A DNA stretch of 64,000 bases from positions 124,001-188,000 of the forward strand of contig NZ_JAABOQ010000003.1 of NCBI RefSeq assembly GCF_010671565.1, read 5' to 3'. Of the stretch, positions 25,679 to 33,206 are shown in pieces. The position numbers were made by a program, and so were the translations under genes. The DNA is from Spongiivirga citrea (lineage in GTDB: Bacteria; Bacteroidota; Bacteroidia; Flavobacteriales; Flavobacteriaceae). The notes beneath the pieces were generated by a model that saw nothing but the letters and a program-made list of their open reading frames with translations, made no database searches and was not told the DNA's origin. Position 1 is the first letter of the stretch; each line of letters starts with the position of its first letter.

Positions 25679-25844
25679 TGGAAATCCGTAATACGGCTAG
25701 TTATTAGCCAAATGGGAAGAAGCTATTAGCTACCGTATTACACTTTCCATTCTTCCCAAAAACGCAGACGTACGCTGCCATTTAGCGGGTTGCTGAAAAC
25801 CCTAGGAATATCTGAGTCATGGACCCGGACAGCAACCCTTTTTT
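25679..25844 (+). ncRNA. Unassigned structured RNA / structured 5' leader
   Basis: The 370-bp gap 25498-25866 has no gene but strong predicted structure. A long imperfect hairpin pairs TGGAAA (25679-25684) with TTTCCA (25744-25749), GTAATACGG (25688-25696) with CCGTATTAC (25733-25741), and TAGTTATTAGC with GCTATTAGCTA inside. Its loop segment TGGGAAGAA (25713-25721) is fully complementary to TTCTTCCCA (25750-25758) just after the stem, which would make a 9-bp pseudoknot. Then GGGTTGCTG (25787-25795) pairs with CAGCAACCC (25830-25838), followed by six T (25839-25844): a terminator form. GGGTT can instead pair with AACCC (25798-25802). No known RNA family was recognised. The ATG of the lipoprotein gene lies 22 bp after the T-run. 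Confidence 0.6.
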
Positions 25845-25866
25845 CAAATTTTTAAAACAAATAATC

Positions 25867-26028
25867 ATGAAAAAAGTGTTCCTGGCAGTAATTGCCATCG
25901 TATTTAATATGTTATTATTTTCTTGCAATCCTGATAGTGTTGCTGAAACAACTGATTTGTATGAAAATCAAACAGCAACCGGAGGAGAAGAAGGACATGG
26001 TGAAGAGGAAGAAGAAGAAAACCCTTAG
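25867..26028 (+). CDS. 53-residue acidic lipoprotein
   Basis: With the start at 25867 the product begins MKKVFLAVIAIVFNMLLFSC, a lipoprotein signal with Cys20. The mature part is about 33 residues and ends in a Gly/Glu-rich tail with one His (GGEEGHGEEEEEENP). An in-frame ATG at 25819 lies inside the predicted terminator stem and would spoil the signal, so it was not chosen. I do not recognise a family. The gene lies between a structured leader and an intrinsic terminator, so it is a separate transcription unit upstream of the TPR kinase. Confidence 0.7.
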   Translation: MKKVFLAVIAIVFNMLLFSCNPDSVAETTDLYENQTATGGEEGHGEEEEEENP

Positions 26029-26047
26029 TCGATTTCTTCATTAAATA

Positions 26048-26076
26048 AAAAAGCCGCAGTAATGTGGCTTTTTCTT
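26048..26076 (+). terminator. Terminator after the acidic lipoprotein gene
   Basis: GCCGCA (26053-26058) and TGTGGC (26063-26068) form a short stem with one G-U pair and a 4-nt loop, framed by A-runs and T-runs. It ends about 12 bp before the kinase start codon. Confidence 0.75.
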
Positions 26077-26087
26077 ATTTTAGGAAT

Positions 26088-27992
26088 ATGATTATAAGAA
26101 GATTATCGCTTTCCAATATTAAATATTTTCTATTCCTTTTTATTTCCTATTGTATTAGTTGTGATTCTAGCGAAAGAAAAGTCAATGTAACTGACTTTAA
26201 TTCTGTTCCAGAGATATTAGAGGATAAAAGAAAAAGTTCTGAGGAAAAATTGACATTCATCAATCATGAACTAGAAAAAAGAAAACTTCAAAAAGACTCT
26301 TTCACATTATATCTGCTATCCAAAAAAATATTTCATCAGAACAAATTGAAAATGCATAGAAACTCAGTATTAACATGTGATACTATGATTTCTATTGCGA
26401 ATGAAACCAAGAACATTAAATATCTAGCAGAAGCATTTTATCGCAAAGGCTCCACATATAGAGTTCTAAATAACAATTTAGAAGCTTATCTTAATTTTCA
26501 AGAATCCACCAAAAACTATCAAAAACTAAGCGATAACCAAAGAGCTGGTAAAAGGTTTGTTGATATGGCGATTTTACAGGAAAAACTTGGTGATTATTTG
26601 GGCTCCGAATCAAGTGCAGTTAATGCACTAAACTATCTCGATTTAGTAGTGAATAAAAAATACGGTTATAAGGCGTACAACGCCATAGCAATAAGTCAAA
26701 AAAAGAGAACATTGTTCGACGATGCTATTAAATCATATAAACAGGCACTGTCTACCTCAAGCAACAGAATTGATTCGGCAAGGGTTCTGATAAATATGGC
26801 AAATACTTACAGCGCAAAAAAGGACTATCAAGCATCTATTCAAATCCTAACATCTGTTGAAACACCAATTAATAATGCTAAGATTAAAGCCCGCTTAATA
26901 GATAATCTTGCCTTTACCCAATGGCGATTCAACCCGACTTATAATCCTACAGACGAATATAAAAAAGCTTTAGAAATTCGAGAAAATAACAACTTAACAT
27001 ATGATTTACAAGCAAGTTATTCGCACTTGTCTGATTATTATAGAACTAAAGACACCGCAAAAGCTATTGATTTTTCCGAACGCTATTTAAGAACTGCCAA
27101 ACAGCAAAATAGTACTGAAGATGTTCTTTTAGCATTACAAAAGTTAATTGCATTATCCAACCCTACAGTATCCAAAAATTATGGGGTGGAGTATGTTAGA
27201 TTAAGTGATAGTTTGAATAAAGTAAAAGAGGTTGCCAAAAATCAGTTCGCTAAAGTTAAATATGAAGTTGATAAAAAAGAAAATGAAAATCAACTACTGA
27301 TAACGGAAAATCTAAAAAAGGAAAAGACAATACTATTTTATTTAGCATTATTACTTTCTCTAATTTTTGGGGCTGCCTTTTTATTCCTCTATTTAAAATC
27401 AAAACACAGAAAAGAAAAACTACTTGCTGCCTACATTACAGAAACCCGAATTTCTAAAAAGGTTCATGACGAGATTGCTAACGATATGTTCAACGTCATG
27501 ACACAACTTGAAAATGAACAAACCAATCCCAAAGTGATTGATGAATTAGAAGATATTTATCATCGTACTAGAGATATTTCTAAAGAAAATACTAACATTC
27601 ATATTGGAGAACACTATGGAAAAAACTTGACCAGCATGATCGGCAGTTATGGTCAAAGTGGAGTGAAAATTATCTTAAAAGGAATTGACACCATACAATG
27701 GAAGCAACTTTCGAATGAGAAAAAGGTGATACTATACCGAGTATTACAGGAGTTTATGACCAACATGAGAAAACACAGCAATGCTAAGTGGGTCACATTG
27801 AGTTTTACAAAATCTTCTAAAAAGTTAACAGTGTTATATGCCGATCAAGGAGTCGGCATTAGTAATGGTAAATTGATTTTGGGAAATGGTTTACAAAATG
27901 TGGAAAACCGTATTTTATCCGTCAATGGAACACTTACTTTTGATACTGAAAATGAAAATGGCTTTAATGCCCACATTCAAATTCCTTATTAA
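26088..27992 (+). CDS. TPR-containing histidine kinase (HisKA_3 type)
   Basis: The chosen ATG at 26088 gives 634 residues; an earlier in-frame start lies inside the terminator of the previous gene. The N-terminus is hydrophobic and ends FISYCISCDSS, a possible lipobox. Residues about 40-390 form TPR-like helical repeats (for example AFYRKGSTYRVLNNNLEAYL), followed by one membrane helix (about 414-436). The kinase part has KKVHDEIANDM with His460 and a HATPase domain with LYRVLQEFMTNMRKHSNA and GNGLQNVENRI. Output goes to the response regulator 12 bp downstream. The TPR part would face the periplasm and probably senses a protein or peptide. Confidence 0.9.
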   Translation: MIIRRLSLSNIKYFLFLFISYCISCDSSERKVNVTDFNSVPEILEDKRKSSEEKLTFINHELEKRKLQKDSFTLYLLSKKIFHQNKLKMHRNSVLTCDTMISIANETKNIKYLAEAFYRKGSTYRVLNNNLEAYLNFQESTKNYQKLSDNQRAGKRFVDMAILQEKLGDYLGSESSAVNALNYLDLVVNKKYGYKAYNAIAISQKKRTLFDDAIKSYKQALSTSSNRIDSARVLINMANTYSAKKDYQASIQILTSVETPINNAKIKARLIDNLAFTQWRFNPTYNPTDEYKKALEIRENNNLTYDLQASYSHLSDYYRTKDTAKAIDFSERYLRTAKQQNSTEDVLLALQKLIALSNPTVSKNYGVEYVRLSDSLNKVKEVAKNQFAKVKYEVDKKENENQLLITENLKKEKTILFYLALLLSLIFGAAFLFLYLKSKHRKEKLLAAYITETRISKKVHDEIANDMFNVMTQLENEQTNPKVIDELEDIYHRTRDISKENTNIHIGEHYGKNLTSMIGSYGQSGVKIILKGIDTIQWKQLSNEKKVILYRVLQEFMTNMRKHSNAKWVTLSFTKSSKKLTVLYADQGVGISNGKLILGNGLQNVENRILSVNGTLTFDTENENGFNAHIQIPY

Positions 27993-28004
27993 ACCCCGTT
28001 ACCT

Positions 28005-28670
28005 ATGTTTAAAAAAATTCTGGTCGCCGAGGATATTGAAAGTATTAATCAAGGTGTCCATTCTATTCTTGAAAGACTTCAGGTTCAACATATTTCTCAC
28101 GCACAATATTGTGATGACGCCTTATTAAGAATAAAGCGTGCTATTTATGACAAAAACCCTTTCGAATTATTGATCTGTGACCTTTCTTTTAAAAAAGATC
28201 ATAGAAATGTGACGCTTTCCTCAGGACAAGAATTAATAGCCCTTTTAAAAAAGGAACAACCCAACTTAAAAATAATAGTATTTACCATTGAGGACCATCC
28301 ACAAATTGCGAGTACATTAATTAATGATTGCGAGGTTGAAGGTTATGTTTTAAAAAATCGAAAAGGACTTGCTGAATTAGAAGAAGCTATTAAAAAAGTA
28401 GCACAAAATAAATCATATATATCTCCTCAACTAGCGACTACTCTAAAAAGAAATAATCTAGTCGTATTGCCCGAATACGAAATACAACTTCTCACTCATT
28501 TAGCCAACGGGCTCACTCAAGATCAAATAGAGCTACACTTTAAAAAACAGGGCATCACACCTAACAGTCGCAGTGCCATTGAAAAACGACTAAAAGACCT
28601 ACGCGACGATTTTAATGCACAAACTACAGTGCACTTAGTTACCATAGTAAAAGACTTACAACTTATTTAA
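28005..28670 (+). CDS. Response regulator with divergent C-terminal HTH
   Basis: The 221-residue protein starts 12 bp after its kinase. The receiver domain shows ILVAEDIESI and the phospho-acceptor Asp59 in LLICDLSFKKD, with a switch Lys in GYVLKNRKG. The C-terminal 60 residues hold a LuxR/sigma-70 region 4-like helix set (LLTHLANGLTQDQIELHFKK, then SRSAIEKRLKDLRDDF). This C-terminus is more divergent than a normal NarL/FixJ domain. The genes on both sides of the pair carry the shared word GGAAATCCGTAA within inverted repeats, a candidate operator. Confidence 0.88.
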   Translation: MFKKILVAEDIESINQGVHSILERLQVQHISHAQYCDDALLRIKRAIYDKNPFELLICDLSFKKDHRNVTLSSGQELIALLKKEQPNLKIIVFTIEDHPQIASTLINDCEVEGYVLKNRKGLAELEEAIKKVAQNKSYISPQLATTLKRNNLVVLPEYEIQLLTHLANGLTQDQIELHFKKQGITPNSRSAIEKRLKDLRDDFNAQTTVHLVTIVKDLQLI

Positions 28671-28675
28671 ACAGC

Positions 28676-28778
28676 TTACACTGTATTGTTAGGGGATACT
28701 ACTTTTTGTGGTTAACAGTGTAATACCCAATCATTTTTTTAATGATTAAAACATCCCTTACGGAAATCCGTAAGGGAT
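28676..28778 (+). terminator. Three consecutive hairpins after the response regulator
   Basis: TTACACTGT (28676-28684) pairs with ACAGTGTAA (28715-28723). AATCATT (28729-28735) pairs with AATGATT (28741-28747) over T5. A 12-bp arm pair (28753-28764 and 28767-28778) is centred on the palindrome TTACGGAAATCCGTAA. The last could end transcription (TGTCTTTT follows) or be a protein-binding site. Confidence 0.55.
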
Positions 28779-28833
28779 TGTCTTTTAATGGGTTTAGGTT
28801 TGGAGTGCGAAAATTAATAATCTAAAAAAAGTT

Positions 28834-29040
28834 ATGCCAAGATACTACGTAAACAGAAACGCCCAATCTAATGGAGACCATGAAGTACATAAATCAGGTT
28901 GTTCCTGGCTTCCTCAAGAAGAAAATCGAATCTATTTAGGTCTTTTTGATAATTGTAAACCTGCTGTCCGCGAAGCTAAAAAATACTACTCCCAAGTAAA
29001 TGGATGCTACTATTGTTCTAGAGATTGCCATACCAGCTAA
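28834..29040 (+). CDS. Small Cys/His-rich protein
   Basis: The 68-residue protein has a conserved-looking pattern HEVHKSGCSWLP, IYLGLFDNCKPAVREAKKYY and NGCYYCSRDCHTS, with five Cys and four His placed as in a small zinc-binding fold. I have seen similar short proteins as conserved hypotheticals in many bacteria, but no function is known. It has no signal peptide. It opens a run of small plus-strand genes of the accessory block. Confidence 0.7.
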   Translation: MPRYYVNRNAQSNGDHEVHKSGCSWLPQEENRIYLGLFDNCKPAVREAKKYYSQVNGCYYCSRDCHTS

Positions 29041-29096
29041 ACAAAACACATCAAATGCTAGAGGTCTTATATGATCTCTTTATTAACAATACAATC

Positions 29097-29633
29097 ATGA
29101 AAGGAATAATAGTATCCATTTTTTTGTTAGCCACTACTCATCTAACACTTTCTCAAAATAAAAATATTGAAGAGCATGCAAGCAATACAGAAAAATTCTC
29201 TTCTAGAGCTGGAGCCTTAATCGAAAAGGAATTTATTGAACTTGGAACAATCAACAAAATGGAAGTACAAATTCTTAAGATTACCGATATGATTTCTGGA
29301 GATTCTATAAGTTCTTTAAGAGTCCAAAATTATGCCGCTAGTAATTATTCCAGTACAAAGATTGCAAATTTAGATACCGATGAAATAGATGGTTTAATAA
29401 AATCATTAAAAATAATAAACGGAAATGTTCTTACCTCGACTGTGGAAAATTACACTGAAATTTCATTTAAAAGTAGAAGCGGTTTCGAAGCTGGCTGCTA
29501 TTGGAGCAAAGGTAAATGGATTCTTTATTTGAAAATCGACAAAAATGATAGAAACTCTATGATTTTGTTAAAACAGAATGATTATATCAAACTCATTAGG
29601 CTATTAGAATTAGCAAAAAATCAATTGAAGTAG
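29097..29633 (+). CDS. Secreted hypothetical protein
   Basis: The ATG at 29097 gives a 178-residue product with the signal peptide MKGIIVSIFLLATTHLTLSQ; the frame opens 72 bp earlier but that start lies in the previous gene's end. The mature protein alternates strands and charged turns (EFIELGTINKMEVQILKITD, EISFKSRSGFEAGCYWSKGK) and ends in a helix. No family is recognised. It is 57 bp after the small Cys/His gene. Confidence 0.6.
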   Translation: MKGIIVSIFLLATTHLTLSQNKNIEEHASNTEKFSSRAGALIEKEFIELGTINKMEVQILKITDMISGDSISSLRVQNYAASNYSSTKIANLDTDEIDGLIKSLKIINGNVLTSTVENYTEISFKSRSGFEAGCYWSKGKWILYLKIDKNDRNSMILLKQNDYIKLIRLLELAKNQLK

Positions 29634-29658
29634 GATTTATTAATTAACAGATGGCAAA

Positions 29659-30489
29659 ATGAATATTAAGATTTGCTTTTTTTTAGTATCGCTTTTTTCA
29701 TTTTTCTCATGTAATAACACAAATTACTATGAGGAAGGTAAAATTCTTTACGATAACGGAGATTATGAAAATGCGATCAAGAAATTTAAAAAAATAAAAG
29801 AAAAAGAAGAAACGTACAAGATCTCCATACTTTTAATTTCCAAGGCAGATAGCATTATAGAAGTACAAAAACGTGAAAATTTTGTAAACGATAGTATTGC
29901 ATGGGTAGATGAACTTAAGAGAATTGATAGCTTAAAAGTAATTCAAGCTAAAGCTCTAGATAGTATAAAAATTGTTCAAATCAAGGCTAATGAAAAAAAA
30001 GAAATTGAAAAGCTGAAGAAAGAATTAGCATCAATCAAATCATTTAATGGTGACGAATACAGAGGTCATGTTTCTAGTCTTATAATCGAAGTAGCCCTGT
30101 TCTCAACATGGGGGAAAATGGCAAAAGAAGCCAAAATGGAAAATAATCAAGTTATTAAAAAACTAAGGCAGGACATTTCAATCAATCTAAAAAAATTACA
30201 AATCCGAGAGTTTCCAAAAATAAGAGTGGAGTATGTGAAAATTTTGAAAAAGAAATTATGGGAAACCAATATTGAGGTGGTAAGTTTTGGGAAGAGAAAA
30301 TCTACCATTCAATTTACTGGGGGTCTTTTTGCTAATAATAAAAATATTAAAGACATGCAATCAACAATATTTGAAACACTGGATGATTTTCGATTCAAAA
30401 GGGCAAATTACAAGTGGTATAAGTACGACAATGAATATACCTATTATTCCATAAACTCGGAAAGAGATAGTAAGATAATCATATACTAA
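29659..30489 (+). CDS. Lipoprotein with TPR-like start and coiled coil
   Basis: The 276-residue product starts MNIKICFFLVSLFSFFSCNN, a lipoprotein signal with Cys18. Residues 23-60 hold one TPR-like pair (YYEEGKILYDNGDYENAIKK), and residues about 75-130 a charged coiled coil rich in Lys/Glu. The C-terminal about 140 residues contain strand-rich sequence (IEVVSFGKRKSTIQFTGGLF) of unknown fold. It follows the secreted protein gene by 25 bp and is likely cotranscribed. Function is unknown. Confidence 0.6.
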   Translation: MNIKICFFLVSLFSFFSCNNTNYYEEGKILYDNGDYENAIKKFKKIKEKEETYKISILLISKADSIIEVQKRENFVNDSIAWVDELKRIDSLKVIQAKALDSIKIVQIKANEKKEIEKLKKELASIKSFNGDEYRGHVSSLIIEVALFSTWGKMAKEAKMENNQVIKKLRQDISINLKKLQIREFPKIRVEYVKILKKKLWETNIEVVSFGKRKSTIQFTGGLFANNKNIKDMQSTIFETLDDFRFKRANYKWYKYDNEYTYYSINSERDSKIIIY

Positions 30490-30627
30490 AACCAATATAA
30501 AATGTTATCCTCATAACACTAAATAATTATGTCAACGACATCATATCAAACTATTACTTATGGATTGAAACACAAGTTTCAAAAAATCCAGACTTGTCAG
30601 AGGCTTTTAAAAATCAAGAAATCTAAA

Positions 30628-30996
30628 ATGAAAAAGTTCGCGTTATTCCTAGTCTTTGGATTCTCCTTTTGTTCTATTACCATTTCACAAGAAGTGAGTT
30701 GTGAAGACCTGCAAGAGTTCATAGAAGATAATGGATATAGAAAATCTACACTTAGCAGTTATACTCTTGATTCGTCTTGGTTGCATAAGGTTACAGCATA
30801 CAGTTATGACTACAAGATCTATGTTGTTGCCGAAATCAAGAAAAACGAATATAGTTTTTCAACTAAGACATACATTTTCTGTGGGATTCCATCTCAAAAT
30901 TGGTCAAATTTTCAATACGGAAGCTACAGGGAATCAGACTCATACGGAAAACGTTTTCATAAATACATAATGGACTATTTATGCAATTGTTATTAG
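30628..30996 (+). CDS. Secreted KTSC-like domain protein
   Basis: With the ATG at 30628 the product is 122 residues with the signal peptide MKKFALFLVFGFSFCSITISQ. The mature part follows the KTSC pattern: SSWLHKVTAYSYDYKIYVV, a strand with YSFSTKTYIFCGIP, W-S-N-F, and SYGKRFHKYIMDYLCNC. KTSC domains are usually cytoplasmic or phage-associated with no proven activity; a secreted version is less common. The similarity was judged by eye, so it is moderate. Confidence 0.5.
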   Translation: MKKFALFLVFGFSFCSITISQEVSCEDLQEFIEDNGYRKSTLSSYTLDSSWLHKVTAYSYDYKIYVVAEIKKNEYSFSTKTYIFCGIPSQNWSNFQYGSYRESDSYGKRFHKYIMDYLCNCY

Positions 30997-31009
30997 AATA
31001 AAAATATTT

Positions 31010-32065
31010 ATGGAATTAATAAACTCACTCAAATCTCTAGCTGAAAAAATAAATCAGTTAAAAGACAAGATAAATACGGAAGAATCAACAAAACATGCCT
31101 TTGTATTGCCTTTTATTAATGTATTAGGTTACGACACTTATAACCCTACTGAGGTAATGCCAGAATTCACTGCTGATATTGGTCTCAAAAAAGGTGAAAA
31201 AGTTGATTATGCTATCTTTCAAAATGGGAAACCCATCCTTATCATAGAATGCAAACATTGGGAAGAAAATTTAAATTCTCACAATTCTCAATTATTTCGG
31301 TATTTCCATACGACACATTCTCGCTTTGCTCTTTTAACCAATGGTATTGAATACAGGTTTTTCACCGATTTAGATGTTGCTAATAAAATGGATGAAAAGC
31401 CATTTTTAGAATTTGATATTACACGATTAAAAGAGAATACCGTTAATGAAATTGCCAAGTTTCATAAATCAAATTTTGACGAAGAAAAAATTGTTGATAA
31501 TGCAAGTTCATTAAAATATACTAAAGAGATAAAAAAACTAATTCATGAGGAGTTAAAAGCACCAACGGAGCCTTTGGTAAGATTATTTGCTAGTCAGATA
31601 TATTCAGGCAGATTAACCGAGCGTGTTATTGATGAATTCCAAGATTTAGTACAGAAAGCATTCAGTCAAACTATTAGCGATAATGTAAATGATAGATTGA
31701 ATGCCGCCATTAATAAAGAAGCTGAAAAGCAACAACTGGAAACAAATAGCGACATTGAAGAAGAAAGCAAAATCATCACAACCGAAGAAGAGTTAGACGG
31801 CTTTAGAATTGTCGTTGCCATTTTAAGACGCAGGATAGATGTTGGTAGAATAGTCCATCGTGACACCCAATCATACTTTGGAATATTGTTGGATAATAAT
31901 AACAGAAAACCACTTTGCCGACTTCATTTAAATGGAGGCAAAAAATACTTAGGCCTTTTTGACGAGAATAAAAAGGAAGCTAAGCAATATCTCCAGTCAA
32001 TTGATGACATCTATCAATTTGAAGAACAGTTATTAACTACAGTAAATTATTACGAAAAAGAGTAA
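31010..32065 (+). CDS. Orphan HsdR N-terminal-type nuclease domain protein
   Basis: The 351-residue protein resembles the HsdR_N domain of type I restriction enzymes. After a helical start with ESTKHAFVLPFINVLGYD it shows the PD-(D/E)xK residues Asp66 (VDYAIFQNG), Glu80 and Lys82 (IIECKHW), then FALLTNGIEYRFFTDLD. The C-terminal half (about 170-351) is helical and then strand-rich (CRLHLNGGKKYLGLFDENKK). No helicase, HsdM or HsdS gene is nearby, so it is not a working type I system. Defence or DNA repair is possible but unproven. Confidence 0.75.
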   Translation: MELINSLKSLAEKINQLKDKINTEESTKHAFVLPFINVLGYDTYNPTEVMPEFTADIGLKKGEKVDYAIFQNGKPILIIECKHWEENLNSHNSQLFRYFHTTHSRFALLTNGIEYRFFTDLDVANKMDEKPFLEFDITRLKENTVNEIAKFHKSNFDEEKIVDNASSLKYTKEIKKLIHEELKAPTEPLVRLFASQIYSGRLTERVIDEFQDLVQKAFSQTISDNVNDRLNAAINKEAEKQQLETNSDIEEESKIITTEEELDGFRIVVAILRRRIDVGRIVHRDTQSYFGILLDNNNRKPLCRLHLNGGKKYLGLFDENKKEAKQYLQSIDDIYQFEEQLLTTVNYYEKE

Positions 32066-32072
32066 AACAAAA

Positions 32073-32294
32073 ATGAAAAAATTCCCTAACAGAAAAGTAT
32101 TCGAGGAGCAACATAATGGCGATACGGATGGGCAAATATTACGTGAAATATTGTACGACCTTAAGGTTAACATTCATAAAAATGAATTAATCCGCAGCAA
32201 CACTTCTAAACTAGTTTTTTGGTTCGTTACCATTCCATTAATAATATTTTTGTTCACCGTATTTCTGTTCTTAATAGGGATTGCTCAATTCTAA
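32073..32294 (+). CDS. Small single-helix membrane protein
   Basis: The 73-residue protein has a charged start and one membrane helix near its end (about 47-71, WFVTIPLIIFLFTVFLFLIG). It starts 7 bp after the HsdR-like gene and is probably cotranscribed with it. No family is recognised. Confidence 0.55.
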   Translation: MKKFPNRKVFEEQHNGDTDGQILREILYDLKVNIHKNELIRSNTSKLVFWFVTIPLIIFLFTVFLFLIGIAQF

Positions 32295-32305
32295 TCTTTC
32301 TTTAG

Positions 32306-32665
32306 ATGAAAATAAAGAGGCTTAAAGATCCTCTGTTTCTACTTGTAGTTGCACTTTCCTTTTTCTTGGGTAGAGAATCAAAAGAGCTCAATCTTTTTAA
32401 TGATAATGAACCACCACATAACGCCAATATTCGTGCTGTAATTCCTAATAATGTTGACAATTCTTATTTCACAATTCCATTAGAAAGTATTAAGGATAGC
32501 GTTTATCGCTGCGGGAAAAGCAAAGTATACCATCCTACATTAAAACATGGAGCATTTAAAATATGCAAATCAAAAGTGACAAAGCTTACACAAGAAAAAG
32601 CAATTGAACAAGGGTTGCGGCATTGCAAATGCCCAGGTAGTAAGATTAAGGTCAAACAAAAATAA
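32306..32665 (+). CDS. Small exported or membrane-anchored Cys-rich protein
   Basis: The 119-residue protein has an N-terminal hydrophobic segment (PLFLLVVALSFFLG, about 9-22). The C-terminal half has four Cys in KVYHP...FKICKSKVTKLTQEKAIEQG...HCKCPG, a pattern seen in small Ada-like or phage Cys-rich domains that bind metal. The start is 11 bp after the previous gene's stop. Family and role are unknown. Confidence 0.5.
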   Translation: MKIKRLKDPLFLLVVALSFFLGRESKELNLFNDNEPPHNANIRAVIPNNVDNSYFTIPLESIKDSVYRCGKSKVYHPTLKHGAFKICKSKVTKLTQEKAIEQGLRHCKCPGSKIKVKQK

Positions 32666-32678
32666 ATACTTAGGGCTA

Positions 32679-33017
32679 TTATCCCTTCTTCTTCCTAAAA
32701 ATATAGCTCATCCAAACAGGGTCATTCTCTTCAGATACTACCGACTGTCTATCTACAAACTCCCAGTTAGCTGCGTTCATGTAGTTTAGTAAATCAGAAG
32801 TCCCCTTTAATTTTTCAAGTTCTTTAATCGTAATTACCTTGCCTACTAATGATTTTTGCTCTTCGACTTTAATACGCTTAATCTTACCACTATTATTAGC
32901 TTTTTGAATTACAATAATTTCCAAATAGTCATACTTTGTAATCTCCTGTGCCACCATTTTTGCCGAAGTGCCAATCAAGATCACTGTAAATAAGAAAACT
33001 GTCAATACTTTTTTCAT
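32679..33017 (-). CDS. Secreted hypothetical protein
   Basis: The 112-residue product has a signal peptide (MKKVLTVFLFTVILIGTSAKMVAQ). The mature domain has a strand-helix-strand core with YDYLEIIVIQ, LLNYMNAANWEFVDRQ and WMSYIFRKKKG. The phrase LNxMNxxGWEFV...YIFxK is common in small Bacteroidota secreted proteins of unknown role. It is convergent with the Cys-rich gene at 32665 and marks the right end of the accessory block. Confidence 0.65.
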   Translation of the reverse strand: MKKVLTVFLFTVILIGTSAKMVAQEITKYDYLEIIVIQKANNSGKIKRIKVEEQKSLVGKVITIKELEKLKGTSDLLNYMNAANWEFVDRQSVVSEENDPVWMSYIFRKKKG

Positions 33018-33144
33018 AAACTTATATTTTAATTAAAAACAATTTACAATTATATACTTAATCACCCCTAGACAAAGGTCTATTTGCATTAGTCATTGAT
33101 GCCAGCTATTTTAAAACGGGGGCAGTTGAAGGAACTTCATAAAA

Positions 33145-33178
33145 AAACCCTTTCCCCGAACTAACGGAAAAAGGGTTT
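33145..33178 (-). terminator. Terminator of rplU-rpmA
   Basis: AAACCCTTT (33145-33153) pairs with AAAGGGTTT (33170-33178), and on minus the stem is followed by a run of T. It lies 30 bp after the rpmA stop codon. Confidence 0.85.
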
Positions 33179-33206
33179 CTAAATTCTTGTAAAGAAAAAC
33201 TATTTC

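Noticed and set aside
25787-25844. Resemblance of GGACAGCAACCC to the GGCAACC block of SAM-type riboswitches
   Set aside because: The other conserved SAM riboswitch blocks are absent and the downstream sequence is a T-run.
25819-25866. N-terminal extension of the small lipoprotein from the in-frame ATG at 25819
   Set aside because: It lies inside the terminator-like stem and would destroy the lipoprotein signal that begins at 25867.
31010-32065. Type I restriction-modification system
   Set aside because: No methylase, specificity subunit or helicase domain is present in the window.
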